Source: Flavobacterium eburneipallidum
Lineage (GTDB): Bacteria; Bacteroidota; Bacteroidia; Flavobacteriales; Flavobacteriaceae
NCBI RefSeq assembly: GCF_027111355.2
Contig: NZ_CP114291.2
Location: forward strand, 1,860,001 to 1,924,000
DNA length: 64,000 nucleotides
Reading direction: 5' to 3'
Shown here one piece after another: positions 51,656-61,124 of this stretch. The notes beneath the pieces were generated by a model. That model saw nothing but the letters and a program-made list of their open reading frames with translations. It was not told where the DNA came from and ran no database searches. Numbering within the stretch: position 1 is the stretch's first letter; each line of letters begins with the position of its first letter. A program made the position numbers and the translations under genes.

Positions 51656-53749
51656 ATGAAAAAAGCGATCTACATAGCTACCAGTGAAGAAAGTAGTGGA
51701 AAATCGATAGTCACCTTGGGTTTGATGAGTATGCTAATGAGTAAAACGGCCAAAGTAGGCTATTTTAGACCTATAGTAGAAGATTTTGAAGAAGGAAAAA
51801 TGGATAATCATACTGAAACGGTTATTACTCATTTTGGATTGGATATTGAATTTGAAGATGCTTATGCCATTACAAAAAGTAGGTTAATCAAAAAGAAAAA
51901 CAAAGGAAAAATTGGCGAAGTAATCGATTTGATTATCGACAAATACAAACGCCTTGAAGAACGATTTGATTTTGTTTTGGTAGAAGGCACCAGTTTCATG
52001 GGTGAAGGAACAGCTATCGAATTGGATATGAATGTTTTGATTGCCAAAAACCTTGGAATTCCTGCCATTATTGTAGGTTCTGGCGTTGGAAAAACATTAG
52101 ACGAATTGGTAGATAGTCTTTATTTGGCTTACGATTCTTTCAAAGTGAAAGATGTAGAAGTTTTGGCAATTATTGGTAACAAAGTACAGCCCGAAAATAT
52201 TAGTTTAGTTACCGAAGGCTTGAAAAAAAGCTTGCCAAAAGACGTTTTAATTAATGCAATTCCTATTATTTCTAGTTTGAATAATCCAACGATTCAAGAA
52301 ATTGTCAAGGTTTTGAATGCCAAAGTTTTATTTGGAGAAGCGTTTTTGAACAATCAAATTGGTAGTTTTAGTGTAGGAGCGATGCAACTCCGAAATTATT
52401 TATTGAACCTAAAAGAAAATGGTTTAGTGATAACTCCAGGCGATCGAGCTGATATTATTTTAGGAGCTTTACAAGCCAACGAATCGGTTAATTATCCCAC
52501 CATTTCTGGAATTGTTTTAACTGGAAATATCATCCCCGAAGATAGTATTTTGAAGTTAATCGAAGGACTTTCTACAGTTGTACCCATAATTGCGGTAGAA
52601 GAAGGTACGTATCATATTACCAACAGAATAGGTTCTATTAAATCTAAAATTTATGCCAATAATAAAGAGAAGATTTTAACTTCCATAAATGCGTTCGAAA
52701 ATTATGTTGATTTAGAAAGCCTGACCGAAAAATTCATCAAGTTTGAATCTGCTGGAATGACACCAAAAATGTTTCAGTACAATATGGTCAAAAGAGCCAA
52801 AAAACATCGCAAACATATTGTTTTGCCCGAAGGAAATGACGACCGAATCATCATTGCGGCTTCTAGATTATTGGCTATGGATGTGGTAGATATTTCGATT
52901 ATTGGCAACAAAAAACAAATCGAAAATAAGATTACCGAATTAGGTTTGGCTTTTGATTTTTCTAAAGTGAATATCATAAGTCCAAGAAAAGATTCTCACT
53001 ATGATGATTATGTAAATACTTATTATGAGTTACGAAAAGCAAAGAAAATGACTCTTGAAGTAGCACGAGATTTAATGGAAGATGGTGCCTATTTCGGAAC
53101 CATGATGGTTTATAAAGGTCACGCAGATGGTATGGTTTCTGGAGCGGCTCATACGACGCAACATACGATTTTGCCTGCTTTGCAGTTCATTAAAACCAAA
53201 CAGAATTGTTCCATAGTTTCCTCCGTATTTTTTATGTGCTTGGAAGATCGGGTTTCTATTTTTGGGGATTGTGCCATCAATCCAAATCCTACCGCAGAAC
53301 AATTGGCAGAAATCGCTATATCATCTGCAGAATCGAGTTTGGCTTTTGGTATTGAACCCAAAATTGCAATGCTTTCCTATTCATCAGGTTCGTCTGGTAA
53401 AGGCGATGAAGTAGATAAAGTAAGAGAAGCCACGGAAATTGTTCGTCAAAAACGTCCTGATTTAAAAATTGAAGGACCAATTCAATACGATGCAGCTGTT
53501 GATCCAATTGTAGGTCAAAGTAAAATGCCCAATTCCGAAGTAGCAGGACATGCCAGCGTTTTGATTTTCCCTGATTTGAACACTGGAAATAATACCTACA
53601 AAGCCGTTCAAAGAGAAACTGGAGCATTAGCCATTGGACCAATGTTGCAAGGATTAAACAAACCCGTAAACGATTTAAGCCGTGGTTGTACGGTGGATGA
53701 TATTATAAATACAGTCGTAATTACAGCCATTCAAGCGCAAGGATTTTAA
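51656..53749 (+). CDS. pta: Phosphate acetyltransferase
   Basis: A 697-residue long-form Pta: an N-terminal BioD-like P-loop domain (TSEESSGKSIV), a DRTGG domain in the middle, and the catalytic PTA domain (about 375-695; KHIVLPEGNDDRI, GAAHTTQHTILPAL, ALAIGPMLQGL). It converts acetyl-CoA and phosphate to acetyl phosphate, then AckA makes acetate and ATP. Followed by ackA after 85 bp that contain a common flavobacterial TTGCGTCTTCGCGG fragment. Confidence 0.94.
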   Translation: MKKAIYIATSEESSGKSIVTLGLMSMLMSKTAKVGYFRPIVEDFEEGKMDNHTETVITHFGLDIEFEDAYAITKSRLIKKKNKGKIGEVIDLIIDKYKRLEERFDFVLVEGTSFMGEGTAIELDMNVLIAKNLGIPAIIVGSGVGKTLDELVDSLYLAYDSFKVKDVEVLAIIGNKVQPENISLVTEGLKKSLPKDVLINAIPIISSLNNPTIQEIVKVLNAKVLFGEAFLNNQIGSFSVGAMQLRNYLLNLKENGLVITPGDRADIILGALQANESVNYPTISGIVLTGNIIPEDSILKLIEGLSTVVPIIAVEEGTYHITNRIGSIKSKIYANNKEKILTSINAFENYVDLESLTEKFIKFESAGMTPKMFQYNMVKRAKKHRKHIVLPEGNDDRIIIAASRLLAMDVVDISIIGNKKQIENKITELGLAFDFSKVNIISPRKDSHYDDYVNTYYELRKAKKMTLEVARDLMEDGAYFGTMMVYKGHADGMVSGAAHTTQHTILPALQFIKTKQNCSIVSSVFFMCLEDRVSIFGDCAINPNPTAEQLAEIAISSAESSLAFGIEPKIAMLSYSSGSSGKGDEVDKVREATEIVRQKRPDLKIEGPIQYDAAVDPIVGQSKMPNSEVAGHASVLIFPDLNTGNNTYKAVQRETGALAIGPMLQGLNKPVNDLSRGCTVDDIINTVVITAIQAQGF

Positions 53750-53834
53750 TTTCAGATTTCAGAATGCAGATTTCAGATTAAAAAATAATAATAAACTTTG
53801 CGTCTTCGCGGTAAAAAATAAAGCAAAAAAGAAT

Positions 53835-55019
53835 ATGAAAATAGTAATAATAAATTCAGGAAGTTCATCTATAAAATACCAGTTAATCGAAATGCCAACA
53901 CAAGCAGTCATTTGTTCAGGAATGATTGATCGAATAGGCTTGGAATCGTCTAATTTTAGTTATGCAACCGATACTAATAAAATAGAGGAGATTTTACCAA
54001 TTGCCAATCATAAAATTGGATTGGAAAAAATTGCCCAACTATTAATGGATGAAAAAGTAGGTGTGATTAAAAGTACCAGCGAAATAAAAGCTGTCGGTCA
54101 TCGTGTGGTGCATGGTGGAAGTTATTTTTCGAATACGACGATTATTAATGAAGAAGTTAAAGATAAAATAAAAGAACTTTCAGAACTCGCTCCATTGCAC
54201 AATCCAGCACATTTAGTTGGTATAAATGTAGCGGAACAAATTTTTGCCTCGGCTACACAAATTGCCGTTTTTGACACCGCTTTTCATCAAACGATTCCTG
54301 TTGAAGCTTATAAATACGCCATTCCGAATTATCTTTTAACGGAAAATAAAATTCGGGTTTATGGTTTTCATGGCACCAGTCATAAATATGTTTCGGAAAA
54401 AGCTATTGATTATTTAAAAGATAGTTCTAAAATCATCACTATACATTTAGGAAATGGCTGTAGCATCACTGCAATAAAAGATGGAAAAAGTATCGATCAT
54501 TCGATGGGATTTTCGCCTGCTAATGGTTTAATAATGGGAACAAGAGCTGGAGATATTGATCAATCCGTGATTTTTTATTTGGTAAAAACATTAGGATATA
54601 CTCCAGATGAAGTCAATGCTATTTTGCTAAAACAGAGCGGAATGCTTGGGCTTACAGGTTATAGTGATTTAAGAGATATTGAATCGAATGCAGGACAAGG
54701 CAACAAGGATTGTCAATTGGCTTTAGCCATGAATGCCTATCGAATTAAGAAATATATTGGTGCTTATGCCGCTGCTCTAAACGGTTTGGACGCTATTGTT
54801 TTTACTGCTGGAATTGGAGAAAACTCATCCTATATGCGAGAGCTAGTTTGTATCGATATGGAGTTTTTTGGATTAGCATTAGATAAATTTAAAAATGAAA
54901 TTCGTTCGAAAGAAATTAGAGAAATCAATTTGCCAGAGTCTAAAACCAAAATTTTAGTGATTCCAACCAATGAAGAATTAGAAATTGCCAATCAGGTGTA
55001 TGATTTGATAGTGGGTTAA
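53835..55019 (+). CDS. ackA: Acetate kinase
   Basis: A 394-residue ASKHA-fold kinase with NSGSSSIKY (7-15), VGHRVVHGG, FHQTIP, YGFHGTSHKYVS and FTAGIGENS, all acetate-kinase hallmarks. Acts with Pta in reversible acetate production or use. The VanX-like gene begins 14 bp after its stop, so the three genes may share a transcript. Confidence 0.95.
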   Translation: MKIVIINSGSSSIKYQLIEMPTQAVICSGMIDRIGLESSNFSYATDTNKIEEILPIANHKIGLEKIAQLLMDEKVGVIKSTSEIKAVGHRVVHGGSYFSNTTIINEEVKDKIKELSELAPLHNPAHLVGINVAEQIFASATQIAVFDTAFHQTIPVEAYKYAIPNYLLTENKIRVYGFHGTSHKYVSEKAIDYLKDSSKIITIHLGNGCSITAIKDGKSIDHSMGFSPANGLIMGTRAGDIDQSVIFYLVKTLGYTPDEVNAILLKQSGMLGLTGYSDLRDIESNAGQGNKDCQLALAMNAYRIKKYIGAYAAALNGLDAIVFTAGIGENSSYMRELVCIDMEFFGLALDKFKNEIRSKEIREINLPESKTKILVIPTNEELEIANQVYDLIVG

Positions 55020-55033
55020 ATAAAAAATAAATT

Positions 55034-55690
55034 ATGAATTTTTATACTAAATCTTTATTGCTTTTTTGTTCATTATTGTCTGCGATTTCCTGTAAATCAC
55101 AAACAGTAATTTTTAATGCGGTTGAAAATAAAACTATAGTTAGCGACACTACTTTTGTCAATATAAAAGACTACAGTCAAGATTTTGTCTTTGATATGAA
55201 ATACGCTACTTCGGATAATTTTCTGAAAGCCAAAGTCTATGATTGTGCCGAATGTTTTTTGCGATTCAAAACCGTTAAAGCCATTATTAAAGCCAACACC
55301 ATTTTTATGAAAAAAGGCTATCGAATCAAGTTTTTTGATTGTTATCGTCCTTTGGATATTCAGAAAAAAATGTGGGCAATTGTATCCAATCCGTCTTATG
55401 TGGCTGATCCTAAAAAAGGTTCGATTCACAATAGAGGAGGAGCAGTCGATATTACTTTGGTAGATGCTAACGGGAAAGAACTCGACATGGGAACTGCTTT
55501 CGATTTTTTTGGTATCGAAGCCAGTCACAATTATGCTAAAATTTCGAAAGAGGTAAAAGCCAATAGAAAATTATTGAAAAAGATAATGATTCAAAATGGC
55601 TTTAATTCCTTTGATTCCGAATGGTGGCATTACAATTTGAAATCTGCTTTGACAGATAAAGTATCGAACGAAAAATGGAAATGCGATTAG
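55034..55690 (+). CDS. D-alanyl-D-alanine dipeptidase (VanX/DdpX-like, M15)
   Basis: A 218-residue exported protein with a lipobox-like AISC (Cys20). The M15D zinc motif is complete: SIHNRGGAVD (His132, Asp139) and EWWHY (catalytic Glu196, His199). The fold is that of VanX, which cuts D-Ala-D-Ala; in species without vancomycin resistance such enzymes recycle cell-wall dipeptides. No vanH or vanA-like neighbours, so resistance is not implied. Its stop overlaps the convergent gene by 4 bp. Confidence 0.88.
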   Translation: MNFYTKSLLLFCSLLSAISCKSQTVIFNAVENKTIVSDTTFVNIKDYSQDFVFDMKYATSDNFLKAKVYDCAECFLRFKTVKAIIKANTIFMKKGYRIKFFDCYRPLDIQKKMWAIVSNPSYVADPKKGSIHNRGGAVDITLVDANGKELDMGTAFDFFGIEASHNYAKISKEVKANRKLLKKIMIQNGFNSFDSEWWHYNLKSALTDKVSNEKWKCD

Positions 55691-56256
55691 TTTTCTACAC
55701 AATGTAGGTAATCCATAAAATACGTTTCAGGATTGTAAATTTGGTTGTTCATTTCGGATTGAAATTGTTTTTTCAAAACGTAATCTTCAGTATTGGTTAG
55801 CGATTTTATCCGCATCAAATTCACAGGTGAACTTTTTAAATCTTCCATAGAACCTTTCATAAACATAAAAGTTCCTGACAAAACTCTGTTGTCAAAACCA
55901 TTGTTATCTCGAATCATTGTACCACAATTTTCCTGATCAATATGAAGCAGCGTTACTATTTTTCCGTTATTCAATTGAAGAAATAATTTAGAGTTTTTGT
56001 CAAAACAATTGGCTCTCAAAAAATCTTTACTTTTTTGAATCAGTTGCAAATTAAGTGTTGGAGTTCCATCGGTCAACGAAAATGAACAGAAGATGTAACT
56101 GTTGTTTCCAGCAAAATTTTTCTCATACATCATACATTCCTTGGTCGATTTATAAGTGCCAATAGAATCAGTAACATTGCTGCTATATTCGCAAGGTTTT
56201 TGAGCAAATAGTGTAGCACTTATGAAACATATAATTAAAAGGAAAGCTTTATTCAT
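55687..56256 (-). CDS. Exported protein, function unknown
   Basis: A 189-residue protein with a cleavable signal peptide (1-18, cut near LFAQ). The mature part is beta-rich with two conserved-looking Cys pairs (CEYSSN, ECMMYEKN) and no motif I recognise. It overlaps the methyltransferase gene upstream by 8 bp, so it is probably the distal gene of that transcript. No function can be assigned. Confidence 0.7.
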   Translation of the reverse strand: MNKAFLLIICFISATLFAQKPCEYSSNVTDSIGTYKSTKECMMYEKNFAGNNSYIFCSFSLTDGTPTLNLQLIQKSKDFLRANCFDKNSKLFLQLNNGKIVTLLHIDQENCGTMIRDNNGFDNRVLSGTFMFMKGSMEDLKSSPVNLMRIKSLTNTEDYVLKKQFQSEMNNQIYNPETYFMDYLHCVEN

Positions 56257-57442
56257 TTTGGTTTATTTTTTTGCAAATTAAAACTATTTTGTTGTTATTT
56301 TCATCGGTTGTGAAAAAACAATATTTTTTCCCACCATCTTTTATTTTCCATTTTTTTCGAATGTTTTCTACAGTTTCTGGAAAATTTCGAGTTGTGATGT
56401 TAAGTTGTTGATTTTCAATATGTTTTTTGATTTCGTTTTTAGCATAAGCAAATGAATGTTCAATCTCGAAAACCCTTCCTGGAAAATCAATTAAAGTTGC
56501 ATTAGTGTATAAATGCGAATGTTTGTGTAATTTATTAAGCTCAAAAAAAGTACTCACTTCGTCAAACCCACCCGATTTCATGATGGCACTGTTGGGTTCG
56601 TAAATGTATTTTTGTGGTAAACTATAATTTGGAATTTCATTGGTTTCGTCCAAAAGAAATTCGAAAGTATCTATTTTATCTTTTAGAATATTAGCCGTTT
56701 TGATGTTTATTTTACCTGAAAAATCTTTTTGTAATTCCCATAGTAGTTCTTTGACTTCGTTCTCTAAAGCCACAATATGAATGGTTTTTACGTTTTGGAG
56801 TTCTAATAATCCTGCTGAAATATCCAAAAGTGGAGCTGTTTTAATCAGGATAGAATTTGAATATTCAAATAAGAAATCCAAATTTTCAGGAACATTGGGC
56901 AAACAATCTTCGAGCATGAAAACTTTTCCTTTGGCATTGTTTCTTCGGGAAGGATCAATGTAAATCCAATCCCATTTTGTTTTTAATTCCTCTAAAATAG
57001 TCAAACTATCGCCTAAATAACAACTGATGTTTTTCTCATTCAATTGTTCTAAATTGTGTTGAACGATTTCTGAAAGTTCAGGATTGATTTCGCAATGCGC
57101 AACTGTTTTCATTTTTTGAGCAAAATAAAAATCATCCACACTAAAACCACCTGTTAAATCAATTAGACTTTCTCCAGAAATTAGAGAAGCTTTGTATGAA
57201 GCAGTTTGTTCAGAAGAAGTTTGTTCTATCGAAATCTTGTTGGGATAAATGATGTTTTCTGTGGCAAACCAAGTCGGCAATTTAAGTTTTGCTTTGGTTT
57301 TGGCCTCAATTTGATTTAAAATAGTAATCCATTCTACCTCTGGAAACGGATTTTTTTGCAAAGCTAGTTTTGAGATATTTGTATCAATGTTTTTATTGAT
57401 AAATAACTGTATATTAGGATTTAGTATTGGTAAAGGCAACAT
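56249..57442 (-). CDS. SAM-dependent methyltransferase with THUMP-like C-terminal domain
   Basis: A 397-residue protein starting at ATG 57440-57442. The class I methyltransferase core contains LIDLTGGFSVDDFYFA (SAM motif I) and WIYIDPSRRNNAKGK (motif IV, DPSRR); a C-terminal part of about 100 residues resembles the THUMP-like domain found in the PG_1098-type family. Target unknown, probably RNA. Its start overlaps the AI-2E gene's stop in a TGATG arrangement, indicating coupling. Confidence 0.85.
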   Translation of the reverse strand: MLPLPILNPNIQLFINKNIDTNISKLALQKNPFPEVEWITILNQIEAKTKAKLKLPTWFATENIIYPNKISIEQTSSEQTASYKASLISGESLIDLTGGFSVDDFYFAQKMKTVAHCEINPELSEIVQHNLEQLNEKNISCYLGDSLTILEELKTKWDWIYIDPSRRNNAKGKVFMLEDCLPNVPENLDFLFEYSNSILIKTAPLLDISAGLLELQNVKTIHIVALENEVKELLWELQKDFSGKINIKTANILKDKIDTFEFLLDETNEIPNYSLPQKYIYEPNSAIMKSGGFDEVSTFFELNKLHKHSHLYTNATLIDFPGRVFEIEHSFAYAKNEIKKHIENQQLNITTRNFPETVENIRKKWKIKDGGKKYCFFTTDENNNKIVLICKKINQNE

Positions 57443-58530
57443 CAAATGTCTTTAGTGAGTAGTTTAATAATGGTGTTTTCTGGAAAGAATTCTTTTCCAA
57501 TGACTTTTAAAATAGTGTATAAAGGAACAGCAACCACCATTCCTAAAATGCCAGAAAGAAAGCCTGCTATTAAGGTTACCAAAAATATTTCTAATGGATG
57601 TGAACTTACACTTTTAGAAAAAATAATAGGTTGTGAAAAGTTATTATCAATAACTTGAACCAACCAAAAACCTATCAATACATAAATAGTTGTAGGTAAA
57701 ATTTCGGTTTGAAAATCACTTCCAATATTGCTCAACATGGTTAAAACAGCCGCCAAAACCGAAGCAATTAACGGCCCAATGTAAGGGACAATATTCAATA
57801 CGGCACACAAAAAAGCAATAATCAATAAATTAGGAATTCCGAAAATTAATAAAACAATAACATACAAAACGAACACTATCGATAATTGTAGTAATAAGCC
57901 CAAGAAATAGCGAGAAAGTAAATGATTGGTTTTGTGCAAAGAATTTAATATTTGTTCTTCATGGCTATCTGGAATTAATTTTTTGACACTAACAATAAAC
58001 ATTAATCTGTCTTTCAAAAAGAAAAAAGTAATAAACAAGACCGATGCTAAACCCATTCCAAAACTACCTATGGTTCCAATTATAGCATTCAAAAAATTAG
58101 GAATAAAGTTGAAATTAATTTTAGATGTCAAATTCGATTCTTTGAGCATTTGTTCTGAATCGATATTGTGACTTTCTAAAAACGTAGTGACTTTAACGGT
58201 TAATTCAGCAATACTTTTTTCTATTTCGGCTGTTTTCAAAAGAGACAAATTTTGTCCTTGAGAGGAAATTAAAGGAATAACCATCAAAATAAAACCAGCA
58301 ATGAATAGGACAAAAATTAAAAGTGTAGCAATAGTGGCAAGGGTATGCTTGAATTTTAATTTATTTTTGAAGAAATCAAGAATAGGATTTCCAATTAGGG
58401 TAAGAATTAAAGAAACCAGTAAATAAATTAAAACGGACTGAATCAAGTATAAAAAATACAAGGCTATTGCAATCAAAACCAAAAAACCTATCGCTCTTAA
58501 AATGCCGTTTGCTATTGTTTTTGATGTCAT
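57442..58530 (-). CDS. AI-2E family transporter (PerM/YdiK type)
   Basis: A 362-residue membrane protein with about seven to eight hydrophobic segments, including paired N-terminal helices, a long soluble stretch (about 90-150) and the family blocks IGPLIASVLAAVLTML, DNNFSQPIIFSKSVSSHPL and GGILGMVVAVP-like text (GILGMVVAVPLY). Members export AI-2, Na+ or other solutes; specificity cannot be told. Confidence 0.88.
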   Translation of the reverse strand: MTSKTIANGILRAIGFLVLIAIALYFLYLIQSVLIYLLVSLILTLIGNPILDFFKNKLKFKHTLATIATLLIFVLFIAGFILMVIPLISSQGQNLSLLKTAEIEKSIAELTVKVTTFLESHNIDSEQMLKESNLTSKINFNFIPNFLNAIIGTIGSFGMGLASVLFITFFFLKDRLMFIVSVKKLIPDSHEEQILNSLHKTNHLLSRYFLGLLLQLSIVFVLYVIVLLIFGIPNLLIIAFLCAVLNIVPYIGPLIASVLAAVLTMLSNIGSDFQTEILPTTIYVLIGFWLVQVIDNNFSQPIIFSKSVSSHPLEIFLVTLIAGFLSGILGMVVAVPLYTILKVIGKEFFPENTIIKLLTKDI

Positions 58531-58585
58531 GATGAGTTTTTTTTTGTTAAAGATACTAAAACTAGCGTGTATTTACTCTTGAAAA

Positions 58586-59224
58586 TTAATTGGTAAAAAC
58601 ATAATTGATAATATTAGCTCCCATTTTCAATGCTTTTTCGCGAACTATAATTGGGTCATTGTTGACTTCGGCATCTTCCCAACCATCACCCAAATCGCAT
58701 TCAAAGGTGTAAAGTAAAACTAATCTATTTTCTACAAAAATCCCAAAAGCTTGAGGGCGTTTGCCATCGTGTTCGTGAATTTTAGGCAATCCCCCAGCAA
58801 AAACAAATGGTTTTTGGAAAATAGAATGTGTAGCTGGAATTTCAACCAAATCTGTATTAGGGAATATTTTTTTGATTTCTTTTCGAATGTATTGGTCTAA
58901 TCCGTAATTGTCGTCAATGTGCAAAAATCCTCCTGAGTTCAAATACTTTTTCAAATTACTGATATCAGAATCACTGAAAACCACATTTCCGTGGCCTGTA
59001 AGATGGACAAATGGATACGAAAATAAGTCAGGACTACTAGGTTCAACTGTAGCTGGCTTGGTTTTTATTCGAGTATTGATATTAGCGTTGCAATATTTTA
59101 TCAAATTCGGCAATGAAGTTGGATTTGCATACCAATCGCCACCACCACTGTATTTTAGCAAGGCAATTTCTTGGGAAAAAGAGGAAAGAGAAAATAAAAG
59201 GAAAAAGAGAATTACTTTTTTCAT
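58586..59224 (-). CDS. DUF4159 domain-containing protein, exported
   Basis: A 212-residue protein with a signal peptide (1-17) and a DUF4159 domain: KYSGGGDWYANPTSLPNLI, FVHLTGHGNVVFS, GGFLHIDDNYGLD and TFECDLGDGWED. The family often sits with MoxR/von Willebrand genes, but none is here. The GGFLxxDD segment resembles a glutamine-amidotransferase-like fold; no catalytic Cys is evident. Function unknown. Confidence 0.85.
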   Translation of the reverse strand: MKKVILFFLLFSLSSFSQEIALLKYSGGGDWYANPTSLPNLIKYCNANINTRIKTKPATVEPSSPDLFSYPFVHLTGHGNVVFSDSDISNLKKYLNSGGFLHIDDNYGLDQYIRKEIKKIFPNTDLVEIPATHSIFQKPFVFAGGLPKIHEHDGKRPQAFGIFVENRLVLLYTFECDLGDGWEDAEVNNDPIIVREKALKMGANIINYVFTN

Positions 59225-59281
59225 AAATGATACATTATCTGAAAGCCTTAAATTTTTAGAAAAACTATTAGTCTATATTGA

Positions 59282-59986
59282 TCATTCATTCACAAAAACC
59301 ACACTATGACAAGCTACAATTGCTGCCGTTTCGGTTCGTAATCTGGTGTTGCCCAAAGATACAGGAAGGAATTTGTTTTCGACTGCCAATGCAATTTCTT
59401 TTTCTGAAAAATCACCTTCTGGACCAATTAATATCGTTACATTTTCGTTTGGTTTTAAAATTGATTTCAATGATTTTTTATCCGTTTCTTCGCAGTGGGC
59501 AATCAATTGTAAACCATCATTTTTCTGTTTTATAAACTCTTTAAAAGTGACAGCTTCGTTCAGTTTTGGCAGAAACAAAACGTTGGATTGTTTCATGGCT
59601 GTCAACAGTATTTTTTCAAAACGTTCTTTATTGATTACTTTTCTTTCAGAGCGATCACAGATAATTGGTGTGATTTCGTGAATTCCAATTTCGGTTGCCT
59701 TTTCCAAAAACCATTCGTAACGATCATTCATTTTGGTTGGAGCAACGGCTAAATGCAATTGAAATTTAGAAGGCTCAATTTTTTCAACAGAAAGAATTTG
59801 AACCGTACATTTATTGTCCGAAGCTAAAGTGATTTCAGTTTTAAATAGCAATCCTAAACCATTGGTTACAAATAAAATATCGGTGTCTTTCTTGCGTAAT
59901 ACTTTAATGATGTGTTTGCTTTCTTCTTTGTCAAAAGAAAAGCTTTCGGTAGTTTCGTTGATGGTTGGATTGTAGAATAATTGCAT
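59282..59986 (-). CDS. rsmE: 16S rRNA (uracil(1498)-N3)-methyltransferase
   Basis: A 234-residue SPOUT-class enzyme. N-terminal PUA-like region with HIIKVLRKK, then the knot motifs LIGPEGDFSEKE and SLGNTRLRTETAAI. It methylates U1498 of 16S rRNA. It starts 3 bp after the tsaD stop, so they form an operon. Confidence 0.92.
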   Translation of the reverse strand: MQLFYNPTINETTESFSFDKEESKHIIKVLRKKDTDILFVTNGLGLLFKTEITLASDNKCTVQILSVEKIEPSKFQLHLAVAPTKMNDRYEWFLEKATEIGIHEITPIICDRSERKVINKERFEKILLTAMKQSNVLFLPKLNEAVTFKEFIKQKNDGLQLIAHCEETDKKSLKSILKPNENVTILIGPEGDFSEKEIALAVENKFLPVSLGNTRLRTETAAIVACHSVVFVNE

Positions 59987-59989
59987 AGT

Positions 59990-61012
59990 TTAGAATTGAA
60001 TTCGTGCTTTGGAAACCACAGCTGAAGTTTCGAAATTTTGAGATAAAAACTTTTGATAACCTACAATTCCAATCATGGCAGCATTATCCGTGGTGTATTC
60101 AAATTTGGGAACAAATGTTTTCCAACCGTATTTGGTTTCGGCTTCTTTTAGTGTATTTCGGATTCCGGAATTGGCAGAAACGCCTCCGCCAATTGCGATT
60201 TGTTTGATACCTGTTTCTTTCACGGCTAGTTTCAATTTATCCATCAAAATTTCGATGATTGTATCTTGAATAGAAGCACAAATATCGTCTCGATGTTCTT
60301 CGATGAAATTCGGATTTTCGAGTTTGTTTTTTTGGATAAAATACAAAATAGCGGTTTTCAATCCAGAAAAACTGAAGTCCAATCCAGGAACTTTTGGTTT
60401 GGTAAAAGTAAAAGCCTTTGGATTTCCTTCTTTTGCATATTTATCAATCAACGGGCCGCCAGGATAGGGAAGACCAAGTATTTTGGCACTTTTATCGAAT
60501 GCTTCTCCCACAGCGTCATCGGTAGTTTCGCCAATGATTTCCATATCAAAAAAGTCATTTACCTTTACGATTTGAGTGTGACCACCTGAAATAGTTAAGG
60601 CTATAAAAGGAAATGTGGGTTTGTCAAAACCTTCTTCGTCAATAAAGTGGGCCAAAATATGAGCTTGCATGTGATTGACTGCAATTAATGGAATTTCTAG
60701 CGCCAATGACAACGATTTGGCAAAAGAACTTCCTACTAAAAGAGAACCCATCAAGCCTGGCCCCTGTGTAAACGCAATGGCAGATAATTGTTCTTTTGTT
60801 ATATTTGCTTTTTTGAGCGCAGCATCAATAACGGGAACTATATTTTGTTGGTGAGCACGAGAAGCAAGTTCAGGAACTACACCTCCATATTGGTTGTGAA
60901 TCAGTTGATTGGCAACAACATTCGATAATACTTTGTCGTTATGTAAAACCGCTGCAGCAGTATCATCACAAGAACTTTCGATGGCTAAAATAAAAACCTC
61001 GGAATTTTGCAT
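59990..61012 (-). CDS. tsaD: tRNA N6-threonylcarbamoyladenosine synthase subunit TsaD
   Basis: A 340-residue Kae1/TsaD protein; the start at ATG 61010-61012 (MQNSEVFILAIESSCDDT) fits the family better than the start 11 codons upstream. Metal-binding His114 and His118 (NHMQAHILAH), the ASKHA nucleotide loops IESSCDDTA and IGGGVSANSG are intact. With TsaB/C/E it makes t6A37 on ANN-decoding tRNAs. First gene of the unit with rsmE. Confidence 0.95.
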   Translation of the reverse strand: MQNSEVFILAIESSCDDTAAAVLHNDKVLSNVVANQLIHNQYGGVVPELASRAHQQNIVPVIDAALKKANITKEQLSAIAFTQGPGLMGSLLVGSSFAKSLSLALEIPLIAVNHMQAHILAHFIDEEGFDKPTFPFIALTISGGHTQIVKVNDFFDMEIIGETTDDAVGEAFDKSAKILGLPYPGGPLIDKYAKEGNPKAFTFTKPKVPGLDFSFSGLKTAILYFIQKNKLENPNFIEEHRDDICASIQDTIIEILMDKLKLAVKETGIKQIAIGGGVSANSGIRNTLKEAETKYGWKTFVPKFEYTTDNAAMIGIVGYQKFLSQNFETSAVVSKARIQF

Positions 61013-61124
61013 AAAAAGGCGTAATTTTTGAATTATATTTGACAAACCGTTTGAAAGGGTTTCGGCGAAGCCAAAATTAAAGAATTTTTATTAAAGCTAC
61101 TGTCGTTTATCTAGTCAAAATGAA

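Noticed and set aside
53750..53834. Riboswitch between pta and ackA
   Set aside because: The segment is a common flavobacterial repeat fragment (TTGCGTCTTCGCGG with flanking AT filler) with no riboswitch consensus.
55034..55690. Vancomycin-resistance interpretation of the VanX-like gene
   Set aside because: No vanH, vanA or vanS/R neighbours; VanX-like dipeptidases are common cell-wall recyclers.
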